Source of the DNA: Porites lobata
Taxonomy: Eukaryota > Cnidaria > Anthozoa > Scleractinia > Poritidae
Direction of reading: 5' to 3'
Length of the DNA: 64,000 bases
Assembly (NCBI GenBank): GCA_942486035.1
Contig: CALNXK010000106.1
Coordinates: forward strand, 1,086,001-1,150,000
The position numbers were made by a program, and so were the translations under genes. Shown one piece after another: positions 22,301-33,300 of the stretch. The notes beneath the pieces are model-generated. The model worked only from the letters and a program-made list of their open reading frames with translations, made no database searches and was not told the DNA's origin. The first letter of the stretch is position 1. Every line of letters starts with the position of its first letter.

Positions 22301-24175
22301 TGGTGATAGGTACACTGTATAGCGAACTTTCAATCTGCCTTCACTTACGAGAACTCATTCTCGTAAATGACTAGCTCTAGTTGCGACCATTTTATAAGGT
22401 TCCCAAGGTGCACGGTTGCTTAAGAGAGCCTCAACTGTTTATACAAATGTGAACACTCAAGCGCTTGAGTGCCTGAGAAGGGGGATCATTAATTTGAAGA
22501 GGGAGTACAATAATGTTAAGTTGAGGAGACACAGAGGGAATCCTTCTGATCTATTCCCATCGATACATTAAATACAGTATTTCCTTGAATAATAGCCGGG
22601 GACGATTATTAATTTTTTTCGCAGAAAAAGGGAGTGATTATTCTAGGGAAGGCAATTATTTCAAATTTAATATTTGCTCACTGTCCTAAATATTTTGTTT
22701 TCAGTTTCCCATTAAATCAAAAAAAATTAATAATCACATCAAATAAACTGAACATGGGTTTTTTAATTAAGTGTCCCAAATTTAGTTCCTTGTCTGAGTA
22801 ATTTTCAGAGCTTAAATCGCCACTGATCAGTTTTGCTGGATCACATTGCACTTCAACTTGACAGGGAGGGGATAAAGGGAAGAGAAGATGGCGAGAGGGG
22901 CGGGCGAATCATTATCTCAAGGGAGACGATTATTTTTGAAACATTTCCGTCAAAGGGGGGTAACTATCCAGGGGAGGCAATTAATCAAGGGACGGCTATT
23001 CTTCCAGGAAATATGGTAGCTTTACCGCAGGATTTTTCTTGCAGTGGATATTTCAAGTGCAATCTTTGGTTGAATTAGATAAACTAACTGGGCTCAGTTT
23101 GATAAGTTCAAACTGTTACAGAAAAATATGCAGGTTTTAAATCATGGCTGGCAAAGGATACAGATAGTTGGCTTCCAACTCAAGGAAATAAATCTGTTGT
23201 TGAAGATTCCTGATGTACTCATTTTCAATATCTCCAATTGCAGCATTAGATGTGGAAGATCTGGTATGTTTTCTGAATAAGAAGAGAAAACAATAGAATC
23301 AGTAATGAAATCCTGTATTCCTCTCACTCACCGCGGAATCAATAAAAAATAATTTTGCAAGCTTACGTTAATTTTCCCTAATAAACTCGAAATCGTCAGG
23401 TGCAGTGAGGGTTGTGTTCCCTGTAATTTTTAAGCTCAATTTGGGATTTAAAATTGTTGTTTACTTTCGCAAACTTGACAAGGATTAAAAGCGCTTTTGT
23501 TGGAAAACAAACACACAGTTTGCAGTTAAAATCAGCCTTGCAATTTTACTTACAAATTCTTCAGCGTTTTGTGGTATGTTTATACGATTACAGTCATGCA
23601 CAGTGTATCTTCGAGTTTTGCACGCACGGGCATTTTGAAAGGATCGTTCTCCTGGGGATAAATAGCTCTTTACCAAACCAGCACTATCGTTTCTTAAGAT
23701 TTTTAGTCCTTGATTTAATGAAAGCATACAAACAAATCCGTTTGGGTGAAATTGTGAACGATACCAAAGATCGGCGAAGACAGTTGTAGCAACTGGGGAA
23801 TGCCTGATATCAGCGTGCCAAACTGCCGTGTGCATAAACAATAGCGTTCCCAACCTTTTTATTGTACCTCGATAGAAATTAAGTGAAAATCACTTTAGCC
23901 ACAGTAGCACCTGGGAACAACTGAAGGGTATGTACTTAAAGAACTTACCCAGTTTTTGAGTCAAACGATGCCGCTAAGTGCAAACTTCTACTACCCGATT
24001 TTCCAAAGCTGCCAGAACGCCGGAGATTATCCGGTGCACTGCTCCGAAGTGGAGAGGCTACGACGGATCAAAAGTAAACATAATTAAACTAGGAAAACAC
24101 TGGACTTGCTTTAACAAAATATATTCAGCATAGCTTACCAGATCTGCTTCCTTTCGTCCTTGAAAACGATGCCAT
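13400..24175 (-). CDS. Coiled-coil protein, 13 exons, family not recognised
   Basis: Exons (high to low): 24175-24139, 24057-23949, 23272-23162, 21792-21767, 21038-20871, 19872-19688, 18898-18743, 18625-18548, 17848-17765, 17079-16921, 15836-15806, 15061-14925, 13606-13400. All phases join and give 495 residues. Residues 1-50 are Ser/Arg-rich and probably disordered. Residues 71-86 read NLQQQIYFLELEANYL and look like a conserved signature. From there on the chain is almost continuous charged heptad coiled coil (for example VARKESQMHMLEAEKDSAIK), ending in a Ser-rich tail SRSMSPSKSGSLVDY. The fourth exon is only 26 nt. Such architecture is common in centrosomal, ciliary and cytoskeletal proteins, but no name is claimed. 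The start is the first ATG of the frame, after AGAGAAA. Confidence 0.87.
14247..14572. mobile_element. TA-flanked MITE with about 26-bp perfect inverted ends
   Basis: The left end begins TACCGTAAAATTCCGAAAAT and the right end is its exact reverse complement; TA flanks suggest a Tc1/mariner-type target. Internal GGGGCTTATATTCGGA-type motifs repeat. Lies in the last intron of the coiled-coil gene, next to a SINE. Confidence 0.85.
14622..14903 (+). mobile_element. tRNA-derived SINE (copy 1)
   Basis: A tRNA-like head has a box-A-like TGGCGGAGTGG and a box-B-like GGGTTTGAGTTCC, followed by a body shared with 50135-50430: GCCACTTGCTGGATTTGT, then TCGGCCA, GCTTGTAAA, CAACTGGTTGCCT and CTGGATAAGCTAAGTGCA. 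Intronic, antisense to the coiled-coil gene. Confidence 0.8.
15190..15335. repeat. GAT-rich microsatellite with a small inverted-repeat insert
   Basis: Impure GAT/GTT trinucleotide run. Inside it, CTCGTTCCCAGGG ... CCTGGGGACGAG forms an inverted pair resembling the palindrome at 9409-9441. Intron of the coiled-coil gene. Confidence 0.6.
15900..16036. mobile_element. MITE with GGCCC...TTGTTCA ends
   Basis: Left end GGCCCTGGTTGTTCA, right end TGAACAACTAGGCCC, with GGATAGCG motifs inside in inverted orientation. Intronic. Confidence 0.7.
16399..16506. mobile_element. 108-bp MITE, TTCTGGGAAACTGCCCACC ends
   Basis: Near-perfect inverted ends of about 25 bp. Intron 10 of the coiled-coil gene. Confidence 0.8.
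17240..17530 (+). repeat. Interspersed repeat shared with 30700-30965
   Basis: Shares CTTTTTTGTACATTT, GCCGTT.TTGCAC and a TATGGTCCCTTGGAATTCAA-like block in the same order and orientation as 30700-30965. Type unknown. Confidence 0.6.
20033..20307. mobile_element. Foldback MITE, TAGCC ends (copy 1 of pair)
   Basis: Long imperfect palindrome; each arm carries CTGGTTTCCCCGCGAAATGA-like, CATACTGATGA and ACTACCCAGAT blocks. Homologous to 40272-40561. Flanks AGTTTGAAA and CATTTGAAA may be a decayed 9-bp duplication. Intron of the coiled-coil gene. Confidence 0.8.
20509..20619. mobile_element. GC-rich hairpin element
   Basis: Near-perfect palindrome of about 50-bp arms beginning GCGCTTGGAAGTAGTGGGC with an 8-nt loop region. 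Flanked by AT-rich intron; no clear target duplication. Confidence 0.75.
21315..21540. mobile_element. AGCTTAAG-ended MITE (copy 1)
   Basis: The ends carry AGCTTAAG and TTTGAGCGA.GCATGTCAAC in inverted arrangement with TGACGTGCATCGCTCAAAAA. Related to 44264-44489. Confidence 0.6.
22574..23018. mobile_element. MITE with TATTTCCTtgaATAATAGCC ends (copy 1)
   Basis: Left CAGTATTTCCTTGAATAATA, right GGCTATTCTTCCAGGAAATA. The interior (AAATAAACTGAACAT, CACTGATCAGTTTTGC) is homologous to 41808-42222 in reverse. Intron of the coiled-coil gene. Confidence 0.8.
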
Positions 24176-26246
24176 TTTCTCTTAACTCCAGATTGTCAAC
24201 ATGAAAATGGCGTCGCGTAACCAAAGAAATTTTTGCCGCTGAAATCGTTCGCGGGCTCAGTGTTGCGCCATGATAGGCCACTTGCACTGTCAGGGGGAGG
24301 CTAGAGTCAGTTGTGACGGTCACTTTTCGTCAGGAAAAATCTCGCTGGAAAAAGGCCTCAACCCAAGGAAATCAACCGTTAAATTCTTTCTCTGAGCAGC
24401 CTTTATGACGCTTTCTAAAGCCATAGTAGCGTGGAAGCTGCCACTTGGGCCGAAACGGCCTACCAGTATCTTTATTAAACTTGGGTTCGCGTTGGGCAAA
24501 CAATCATATCGATATAAAATTTATATCTAGCAAAAATGATGACTGTGGAAAATATTGAGCTAAACCCTTCAATTATGGGCAAATTTTATCTTCACGATAT
24601 CAGGGTAGGTTACTGAATTTGGAAAAAGCCCCAATTACATCTCATCTGAGAAAACTCGCCTGAGAAGTTCAAACAATCCAGTTTTTGTATATATCATCAA
24701 AGTCGAACGGTCTTGGTTTACATCCATTTTTCGTTTCTTTCATGTCATGTTTTTAAAGCAAAAATATTTCCCAGTTGGACTAGGATTTTTAATAGACTCT
24801 GCCCTGTATCTTAGACCAGAAAAAAGCAAGTCTCGATCTCGGATAAACATCGGATGAACAAGTAAGGGACTTGCAGCTGTCTCGTCAAGTCTCGCCATAT
24901 CAGTCATACCAGCAGTCAGATAATAGCCCGATCGCGACAAAACCGTGAAAAGGCCAAATGTCCGGTTTTATCTATATTAGCTGTTTCACCCCATTGTAGT
25001 AATACCTATCATTTCGAGCATGCCAAAAATGCTTTGCCACATTAAGGATTCAACATGGCAAGTGGGCCTTATATGAAAAATCAGAGAAGTTTTCGAAAAC
25101 AAAAGGAAAAGAATTACTCAGCTCCACTGTTATTTTGTTTCAGTTTATCATATCTGTAGCAAAAATCATTCCAAATCCGCATCCATATCCAGTGACTCGC
25201 ACGCGACAACCAGAGAACAATTTAATGGGGACAGACAATCCAATCACCCGAATGATAGCCTGGGGAAGACTAAAATCGCGTTTTGCTTTCATAATTTACC
25301 AACGCAATATATTTAGCAGCTTTTATCTCCTTAGATGGGTAATTGATCACGAATTACATGTAATTCACTTAAGTTTAAAAATAGCCATTTCTAAGTTGCC
25401 TGCGCATGCGTCCCAGACACTCTAAACCTTCTGTATAGAGCGTCACGGACTATACAAATGGTTTAGACGAGTGCGTGGGCCGGCTTCCACGCAGGCTATT
25501 TCTAGGGCATTTTCATTAGCGAAAATATGGCTTACAAATAAATTGCGTATTTCTATCCTCAAGTTGAACAGGGATTTTTAGGTGCCATTCAAGACATTCA
25601 AGAACACTTGCACCTGGCATGGAGTCGAACTAGGTCAGGCTGGCCGTGCATGGAAAGCGCATGTTTCAGAATTTTGGCCAAATTAAACGCATGTCGTGCC
25701 AAGGGTCATGGCGTCGTTTTTCTACAAGATCAGCAGAGTACGTTTCTCGTTTCGGTTTGCAAATAGAAAAAAAAATATAAGATGTTGTAATGGAGAAGCT
25801 CTGAGAAATGCGTGTAGACGCCGATTTAAATTCGATCCCTAAAGCGCCTCAAAGAAACAACTAAAGTATACAAACCGAGTGGAAAGAAAACTTTACGCTT
25901 AATAAATGTATATACAAAAAGCAAATAGCCAGGCACAATATTTAACCGTTCAGTATTGTTTACACGGATTTTATCCACAAACCATGCAGACTCAAATGGA
26001 AGTAAAACAAAGAGACAATTAAAGAATATTACAGTCTTTTATTTGTGTATAGAAAAAACCTCGTCGACGGAAACCTTAATCCAATGGCAGACTGAAAACA
26101 AGACTTTTAAATGCCTAAGACTATAAGATGCCTTGAGTTGAATCTATAAAATCGCGGATGGTTGAATACTTTTTTAATTTTTCATAACTTTCTTTCCAGT
26201 TGTCTTTTCCCTTCGTATTCATTTGACAACCGATGCAATACCACGC
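24176..26246. other. Divergent intergenic region, coiled-coil gene to LDAH
   Basis: Holds the 5' ends of two genes read away from each other. A decayed TAGCCTGCG-type inverted element is visible at 25400-25499. A splice-acceptor-like TTTCTTTCCAG ends at 26199, so LDAH may have a non-coding first exon upstream. No other gene seen. Confidence 0.45.
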
Positions 26247-29200
26247 ATGCGTGTGTCACACGCTTCCGTTGAAAACTTTGACAACTCTGAAAGCGGTAAC
26301 TACCGCCAATCTGTTGGAGAAAAATTATCCAGAGCGATGAATAACAATTCTAACTCGCCGGTCAAGCATGAAATTGCTCTTATTAACGGAGTTGCGACAA
26401 GAATCGCGAGCGCGAGATCTACCGAGGAAAACCTTTGCATTGTGGTTATACCCGGCAATCCTGGTGGAATCGGATTTTATGACATCTTTATTTCAACGAT
26501 TTTTCAGGCTGGAAAAGGAAAATATTCCGTTTACGGCGTCTCCCATGCAGGTATGGCTTTCAATACCATTTAAACGTAACAGGTATGAAAATCATGGCGA
26601 GATTTGACTTAGAATTGATAGAAAATATTTCTCAATCGAGTTCAAGGAAAACAAAGCCTAAAATTTCTTGATCTCCAGTGGTGTTCCCGCGTTTTATGAT
26701 TCTCTTTTCTCAAGCTTTTATTTTACTTTTTTCAGTTTAAAGATCATAATTTAAAATGGTTTAAATATACTACTTTCGTAAAATACCAAGAGGAGATTTT
26801 GCGAGGGCCAAGCCATTTTTAAAACTATCGATAAACTCATTGTTGTGTTTATAAATGACTGCATGAATAAGAAAAATTATATGTGACCATCTGCTCATCG
26901 AGACAGAAAGCTCGTACAGGCCGATTGCGAAACAAAAACCCACAATTACTATAAACGTTACGCTATTCGCCGAGTTTGCACCACAGAAAAATTAAAATCG
27001 GATAGATTTTAATTAACAGGAGTGTCACCATACTTTCAATGGAGCGATTTTCAATTTTGGCTGCAACAATTCATTTTCTCATCATTTATTTATTACTAAA
27101 CCTGTAAAGAACTGTATATAAAATTAAAATAGCTAACAATTTGGTTTTGAAATTCAGACTGTTATTTTAACGTCGACCCATATGCTGGGGAAAATTCTAA
27201 TTTGATTAATTTGAAAAAAAAAAAAACAGTTTTCTGTGTTTCCCGATGTATTGCAGTTTCTATTTTATTGAGAAAACTTCCACAGGATTTATGATAGTTT
27301 ACCGCGGCGGTAAACTTGCAGAGAGGGGTCTTTAACTTGTAAAACAGCCGTAAGAACGGCAAGCACTCTTCAGTTCAAACGATTTGATTTGGCGCTTCTA
27401 GCCCTACGAGCAGGAGTTACCAAAACACAGGGGCGCCCAACGACAATTTTTCGAAAATATCTGTTCGGAAGACGGTTTCAGATCTAGAATTTTCGGAACA
27501 TTTGTTGTTAAATTTCTTGCCTGCCTGCCTCTCCTAGGATTTTCGAACCCCCAAAAAAAAAAAAAAAAAAAAAAAAATTGAAAAGATTGCCCATTTTTAA
27601 CGGATTTTTATCCTAACTGAGGTCACCTAGAATTTTCGGGAACCTTTTTTCTGGCTGAAATTTTCGAAAACGTAAGTTTTGATCCCTATAACTTTCGGAT
27701 CACTACACTTTCAGCTAGGAAATCCGAAGAGCTGAAAAATTTTTAGGGGATAAAAATATGCTAATATCTACCGTTCAAATACTAAAATACGTTCAACAAT
27801 GCTATGTTTAAGTGGTTTTGTACTATATTCTCGTTGGGTGCCCCTGAAAACAGAGCAAAACACAACTCTAGTTTTGCCTTATAGCAATCGTAGTTGGATG
27901 CACGCCAGTGACAAAATGTAAAAAAGGGTGTTAAATAGGGCGATTTGTTAGAGCACTATACCCTATCTGACGTTTAAGTGATGCAGTTGGCTTTGATTGG
28001 TCAGAAATGGCAAGAACTCAACAAGATTATTTAAAGCATCTTGTTATATTAATTCTTGCTATATGACATTACAAGAAATACGAGTGCTCTATCGCGCCCG
28101 TTCAGGTCATTTGAAAAATGTACACAAGCTACGTCACAATGCACGACATTTTTGGTCGCGTTAGTCTAGCAGACACTGGCAAACCGGAAATCCAGATTGT
28201 CTAGGATCAGCTCCTAAATAAGAAAAAATGTCCCCTGAATTTTTGGTGCAGAACAATTTTTGAGATATTTTGAACAGTTTTCAGGTGTTTCTTATTGTTG
28301 TTGTTGTTGTTGTTGTTGTTTAACATTGAAAGCCTTTTAAAAACAGGTCCTGGCCACTCGAATCGAATAGCGGAATGGCTCTTTAACTGAAAATTGCGTT
28401 CACGCGGGATCACGGTTGTTGAGTCATTATTCTTCGCATTATAACACAATTTTAAAACTTCTTTTGATCTTTAATTGATCTCGTATCCAGGACATGCTCA
28501 AGTTGACGACCGCAGTGGTCCATGCAAATGCAAAAGCGAGAAACAGTGGGATCAGGAACAGCCATCGTCTTTCACTCTCAGCGATCAAATAGAACACAAA
28601 CTAGCCTTTCTTGCTTACTATATCCCTGCGCATTGTAGGGTGATCCTTGTGGGACACTCCATTGGTGCGTATATAGCCTTAGAAATGCTGAAACGATACC
28701 ACGACAAGGAGAAAGTCCTCAAGTGCGTTTTGCTTTTTCCAACAATCGAGCGAGTTGATTCCGCTCCGAGCGGCAAATTCTGGAAGTTTATCTGCCATTA
28801 TTTACATTGGCCTTTCCTTATGGGAACAGCGGTGGCCTCGTTTTTGCCGTCGCTTCTTCAACGCTGGGCCGTAGGCTGGTGGATGTATCTGAATGAAGTC
28901 GAAAACAAAGAATGCATCAAAAACGCCGCACAGGCTATGTTAAATTACCACACGGTTAACAACGTCCTGGAGATTGGGCGCCAGCTTACCACGATAAAAG
29001 AACTGGACTACGAGTGCGTCCGGTTAAACCTGGACAAACTGGTTTTCTTCTACGGGTTGGGTGACCCGTGGGTGCCACAGGTTTACTACGAGGACATGAA
29101 GGAGAGGTTCCCGGATGGAGACATCAAGCTGTCACGTGATAAGGACATTAAGCATGCATTTGTGCTGGATACCTCTGAAAAAGTGGCAAAGATGGTGTGG

Positions 29201-29269
29201 GAATGGATCGAAAACCATGTGAACGAATACGAGCTTGAAGACACAGTTACCATTGTCGAACCTTGTTAG
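26247..29269 (+). CDS. LDAH: Lipid droplet-associated hydrolase
   Basis: Alpha/beta hydrolase of the LDAH (C2orf43) family, which acts at lipid droplets on sterol or acylglycerol esters. Exons 26247-26550 and 28491-29269 join in phase 1 to give 360 residues; the human protein is about 325. Exon 1 has the oxyanion-region motif VIPGNPGGIGFY and ends at SHAG, continued by HAQ in exon 2 as in the family. The nucleophile elbow is GHSIG with Ser158; the acid is Asp293 in GLGDPWVP and the base His323 in DIKHAFVL, so the triad is complete. A hydrophobic segment follows (WPFLMGTAVASFLPSLL), the expected membrane or droplet anchor. The ATG at 26247 is the first in frame. The 1.9-kb intron carries a MITE (27428-27846) and a GTT microsatellite. 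AATAAA signals lie at 29746 and 29823. Confidence 0.94.
27428..27846. mobile_element. MITE, CAGGGGC ends, 6-bp TSD (copy 2)
   Basis: Reverse-complement homologue of 457-860 along nearly its full length. Flanked by a perfect 6-bp duplication AAAACA (27422-27427 and 27847-27852). It carries an internal A-run. Lies in the single coding intron of LDAH. Confidence 0.9.
28293..28322. repeat. GTT microsatellite
   Basis: About nine TTG/GTT units in the LDAH intron. Confidence 0.85.
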
Positions 29270-30351
29270 TGACTAGGCTATTGCATGTACTTGACATAAC
29301 TTGGGCCACAGTGAGAAATTTAAAGAACAAATTGAAGAAGTTACTTTATTTAAAAGTCAAAAATGACACAATATATATTGTAAAATATCTATGCAGTTAT
29401 ATTCGGCATCGAAGTGTTCACCGAAGGAATAGCCCTCTTTAGCTTGTATGTTTTGTTTTCCCAATGATGGTCTCGAGAGAATTTGCCCCTTTGTCTTTTC
29501 ATAAATTGTGCGTACATGTACAGGTGAATAAGAAAAAATTTGTAAGAAACAGTTCTTTAGAGTATCATCACATGACCTACATAGGCAAAACAAAACATAC
29601 AAGCTAAAGAGGTCTATTAACAAAGGCTGCGTGGTAGAAATTTTTTAGTGTGAGACTATACGTAACATTGGAATATTCGGATATCCAGTGACAAAATTCT
29701 GGCCAAGGGCATCGTGGAAACGCATCGGTAAGTAAGTTGTTGGTGAATAAATGTTCAACAGGAGAAACAAAACAAAAGCTATTTTTAGCATGTTTTGTCG
29801 AGCAGAAAAAAATGTTTCTCTTAATAAACAAGTTCTTAAGCTTTCTTTGTGTCCTTTGTGTCCCCTAGACCTCACAATGTAGTTAGTTGGTTTCGAAAGT
29901 AGCCTATTACTAAAATAATACGAAATATATATCTATCTTTTGATGACTGGTAGTAGTTACGACAAGACGTTGCCCGCCACCATTTTAAAAACAGCCTTCC
30001 TAGTTACATGATACTTCACAACTATACATGTGGGACTCCTCAACACTCAAATTGAAACAAAAATTCGTAAGTTTACAAAGTCTCTCACCGTTTTTTTTGT
30101 TTTATTTTTGATAACGCAAATTCGAATAAATGCTACTAAACTAAGGGTCTACCAAGACAATAAATATTACTGACTCTTTTATGTATATTCCTTGCTTATG
30201 GAAGTGAACATTGAATTCTATAAACGGTTTAGTTAGAACTTAATGGATTCCTTCCATCAAATTTAGAAAATTGCGAAGTTTCGGTCGTGTAAACACAGTG
30301 TTCCTTTGTATTCGAACATATCAATTCCAGATGTCAATCAATTTATACTTG
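29270..30351. other. Convergent 3' region, LDAH and C8orf34 homologue
   Basis: 3' flanks of two genes meeting tail to tail. AATAAA on + at 29746 and 29823; on - a TTTATT complement at 30101-30106 lies about 250 bp past the C8orf34 stop. No gene seen. Confidence 0.45.
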
Positions 30352-33300
30352 CTACGTCGAGTCAGAGTCTTCTCCGCTGTTAAACCGAGCAAATCCTCGA
30401 CCAGGCGCTCTTCTTCCTATAAAAAAATAGACAATCAGATATTAGGAAGATATTTTTCTTGGACCGCTCATTCGGAAATAAAATGCGGCGTCTACTCTCT
30501 CTCTCTCGTCAAATTCTTACAGAAATTTGTTTCCTTAGAAGGGAACTTCGCCCTTTATCCTCAACGCAGATTTTTAAATTCCTCCATTTAAAGGGGCTCT
30601 GCCTCAGCTGTCTAGTTTGTTTTGATTATAATGTCAACAGAGAGGAGAAGTTTTTTTGCAACAGCAAAAAAGTAATAGGTTTAGATTGGCAAAAGAACAA
30701 CTTTGCACGTGCATTACGCTTTTTTGTACATTTCTTAGCCGTTGTTGCACTACTCCGACATGAAATTCATAATTTCATTCGCCCGGACGGCGGTTTATCG
30801 AGTAGGTGAGCACAAACCCAAAATTTTCTTTTTGTTTTTGTAATCTTAGATACGGTCCCTTCGAATTCAACCCAGAAAATTTCGCCAACATTAAATGAAA
30901 TTAAGTTTGAAACAGTGCGAATCTTTTTTTTAAGTGACGCTTTCATTTGTTGTCATCCAGAAATTTTGCTACCATGGCAACGTGACGCAACGACTTTTTT
31001 CTCTATTATGCGCCTTTGTTCGCCATTGAACTTGAGAAATTCCTTGTGAATGGCAAAATCACAGCCTCGTGTCAAAGCAACATGTCTCCCAAGTATTACA
31101 TCAAACGCTGAAAAAAATGAACTTTGAAATACTGATAGGCTAACAAGTTGCACACGTCAAAACTACAATCCGTTTCAGTCTTCTTCAAGCTTGCCCATCT
31201 GTGCCTCCTTTGTATTTGCTGTGCTATTTATACATTCTTTTCATGTTTTGATCAGTTACTTTCTTTTTTCACTTAGTTTGGTGGCTGTTTCCACTGTTTG
31301 ATTTTTGCTAAATACTTTCTGCATGACACAGCTCCTTTAACTTTCAAATTCAAAATACTACCCGTCTTACCCAGCCTTGGTTCCCAGTCCGTCTCACTGC
31401 CGCTCTCCAAAGGTGTCCTAGACCACGGCCGACGTTCTCCTAACTTGGGGGTCTCCTCTCGATCAAAATTGACTTCCGTCTAGATTTAAAACAAAAACAA
31501 TCCAATTAAACCAATCATTAGTATTTGCCACATGCAAGACAGCCTTACCAAGTGAAACGAGGAGACAACAGCATGCAGAATCAGGGCCTATTTATATGGA
31601 GGTGGGGGACCCCAGGTACGTGAGGTAACCCGCTTAGGTGGGGCAACCGTCTGTCCATATAAGCTCTCATTTTAATTTTATCTCGTTTACATGATAGTTG
31701 GGGTCACCATATGAGGGGTCATATGGACAAGCGGGTTTCCCCACCTCAGCGGGTTACCTCACCTAGCTGGGGTCCCCCTCCTCCATGTAAACAGGCCCTT
31801 TATAATTGCCCTCCCTTCAAGTTTCATTTCGAGTGAGCGGGCTTACGTCTCGGCGGCGCTTTTAGAATATCACGTCACGATCATGAAAGCCATCAAAGAC
31901 CGATATAAAAGTCTTAAGTCACAATTGCAAAACTTTATCAATGACGCTAGCCCTGCGAAAATTTGTGTCCGAGGGCCCAGAATTGAAATTTCAACTTGCG
32001 ATTGTGTTCACGTTCTCGGACTGTTTTGGACTACTATTTCACTGAATAATTATCGACACCTGTTATAAATTAAACATGGAGGAATATTTTAAGGCTATGT
32101 TCACACCGTACCGGATAGCTGTTGCGCCGGCACGAAAATCTTTTACTGAATAGGGATTCTGTTCATACATGAGAACAATGATTTCGACGCGATTCCTGTA
32201 AAGGAGCGAATCTGCGCCGCGCCGATCTCGATGGTGGAGCGTCACATATCGGCAAGGTTCTGTGTCACACTTTGGTGTAGTGTGAAACGGGTATTCGGAC
32301 CGTGGCGGAAGTGAATGGAACCCACTGAATGGAATGGAACCCACTGTGAATGGAACCCACTGTCCGGAATAGTGTAAACACAGCCTTAAAATGAACATAA
32401 GGCATTACGTCATTGTCTGATGAGTATCCATCGAACTTCCACGATTTCTGTTGCCGTCCTGAGTACACCAAGTCACTCCGGCTCGAAGATGCCGTTTGGG
32501 GCCTGGAACTATCCGGACGGTCATCTGTAAAGGATCCCCCTCTGGAAAAGCAAAATGGAAGACTGAAATAGCAGCACAAAAAATTGACGAGTTTCATATC
32601 CACACCTATAACTCTCAATTCACTTCTCCGCCATTAGGCCCGACAACCAGCAGCAGCTCGGGAAACTAGCCCGCACTCCTCCCCTACTAGGGAGGGAAAA
32701 AGACAGGACCCGAGAGAGAGGTAAAAATGGAGCTTACCATGAAGGCGGAACAAATCTACATTCTGCGAGGGCTAATGAGAACTGACTCATCCACGGGGAC
32801 ATTTCCTTAGGAAAATGGGAGGGAAAATCGGGAGGCAACGCGTTTGTTGGCATGGCGAAGTAGTGAAGGGAGAGTTGACCACAACGCACTTTTTCAGTTG
32901 TTTGGTCGGAACAAAATGGTGACTTATCCGTGATCTCTTCCTCTTCAATACTGTCTGCTAGCTATGATTAAAAACCTAGCAACAAGCTAAAGATTCCGTT
33001 TTAGTGCTTTCCGCGCTCGAGTGTCAGGTTGAAAAATTTCCAGCCAGTTTTCTTCTATGGCCAGTGCGGTAACTATAAAAACGCAAATTTCTGCCAAATT
33101 GTAAGTACGACCATCAAATATTTAATACGGAAATCTTGGTCCTTCTCTCTTAGAAAAACGAAACTTTCGAAAGGGATTTAACAAACCAACGATCCAAATT
33201 AGGCTGACTATATACAGTCAAAGTCATCTACTGTTCAACCTGATAATGCAGTTTCAGTTGGCTTTGTTTTATTTTTTTGTTTTTGTTTTTGCAAGCCATC

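Noticed and set aside
23454..23853. Overlapping 111- and 122-residue frames on opposite strands
   Set aside because: They lie in an intron of the coiled-coil gene, overlap antisense and have no recognisable motif.
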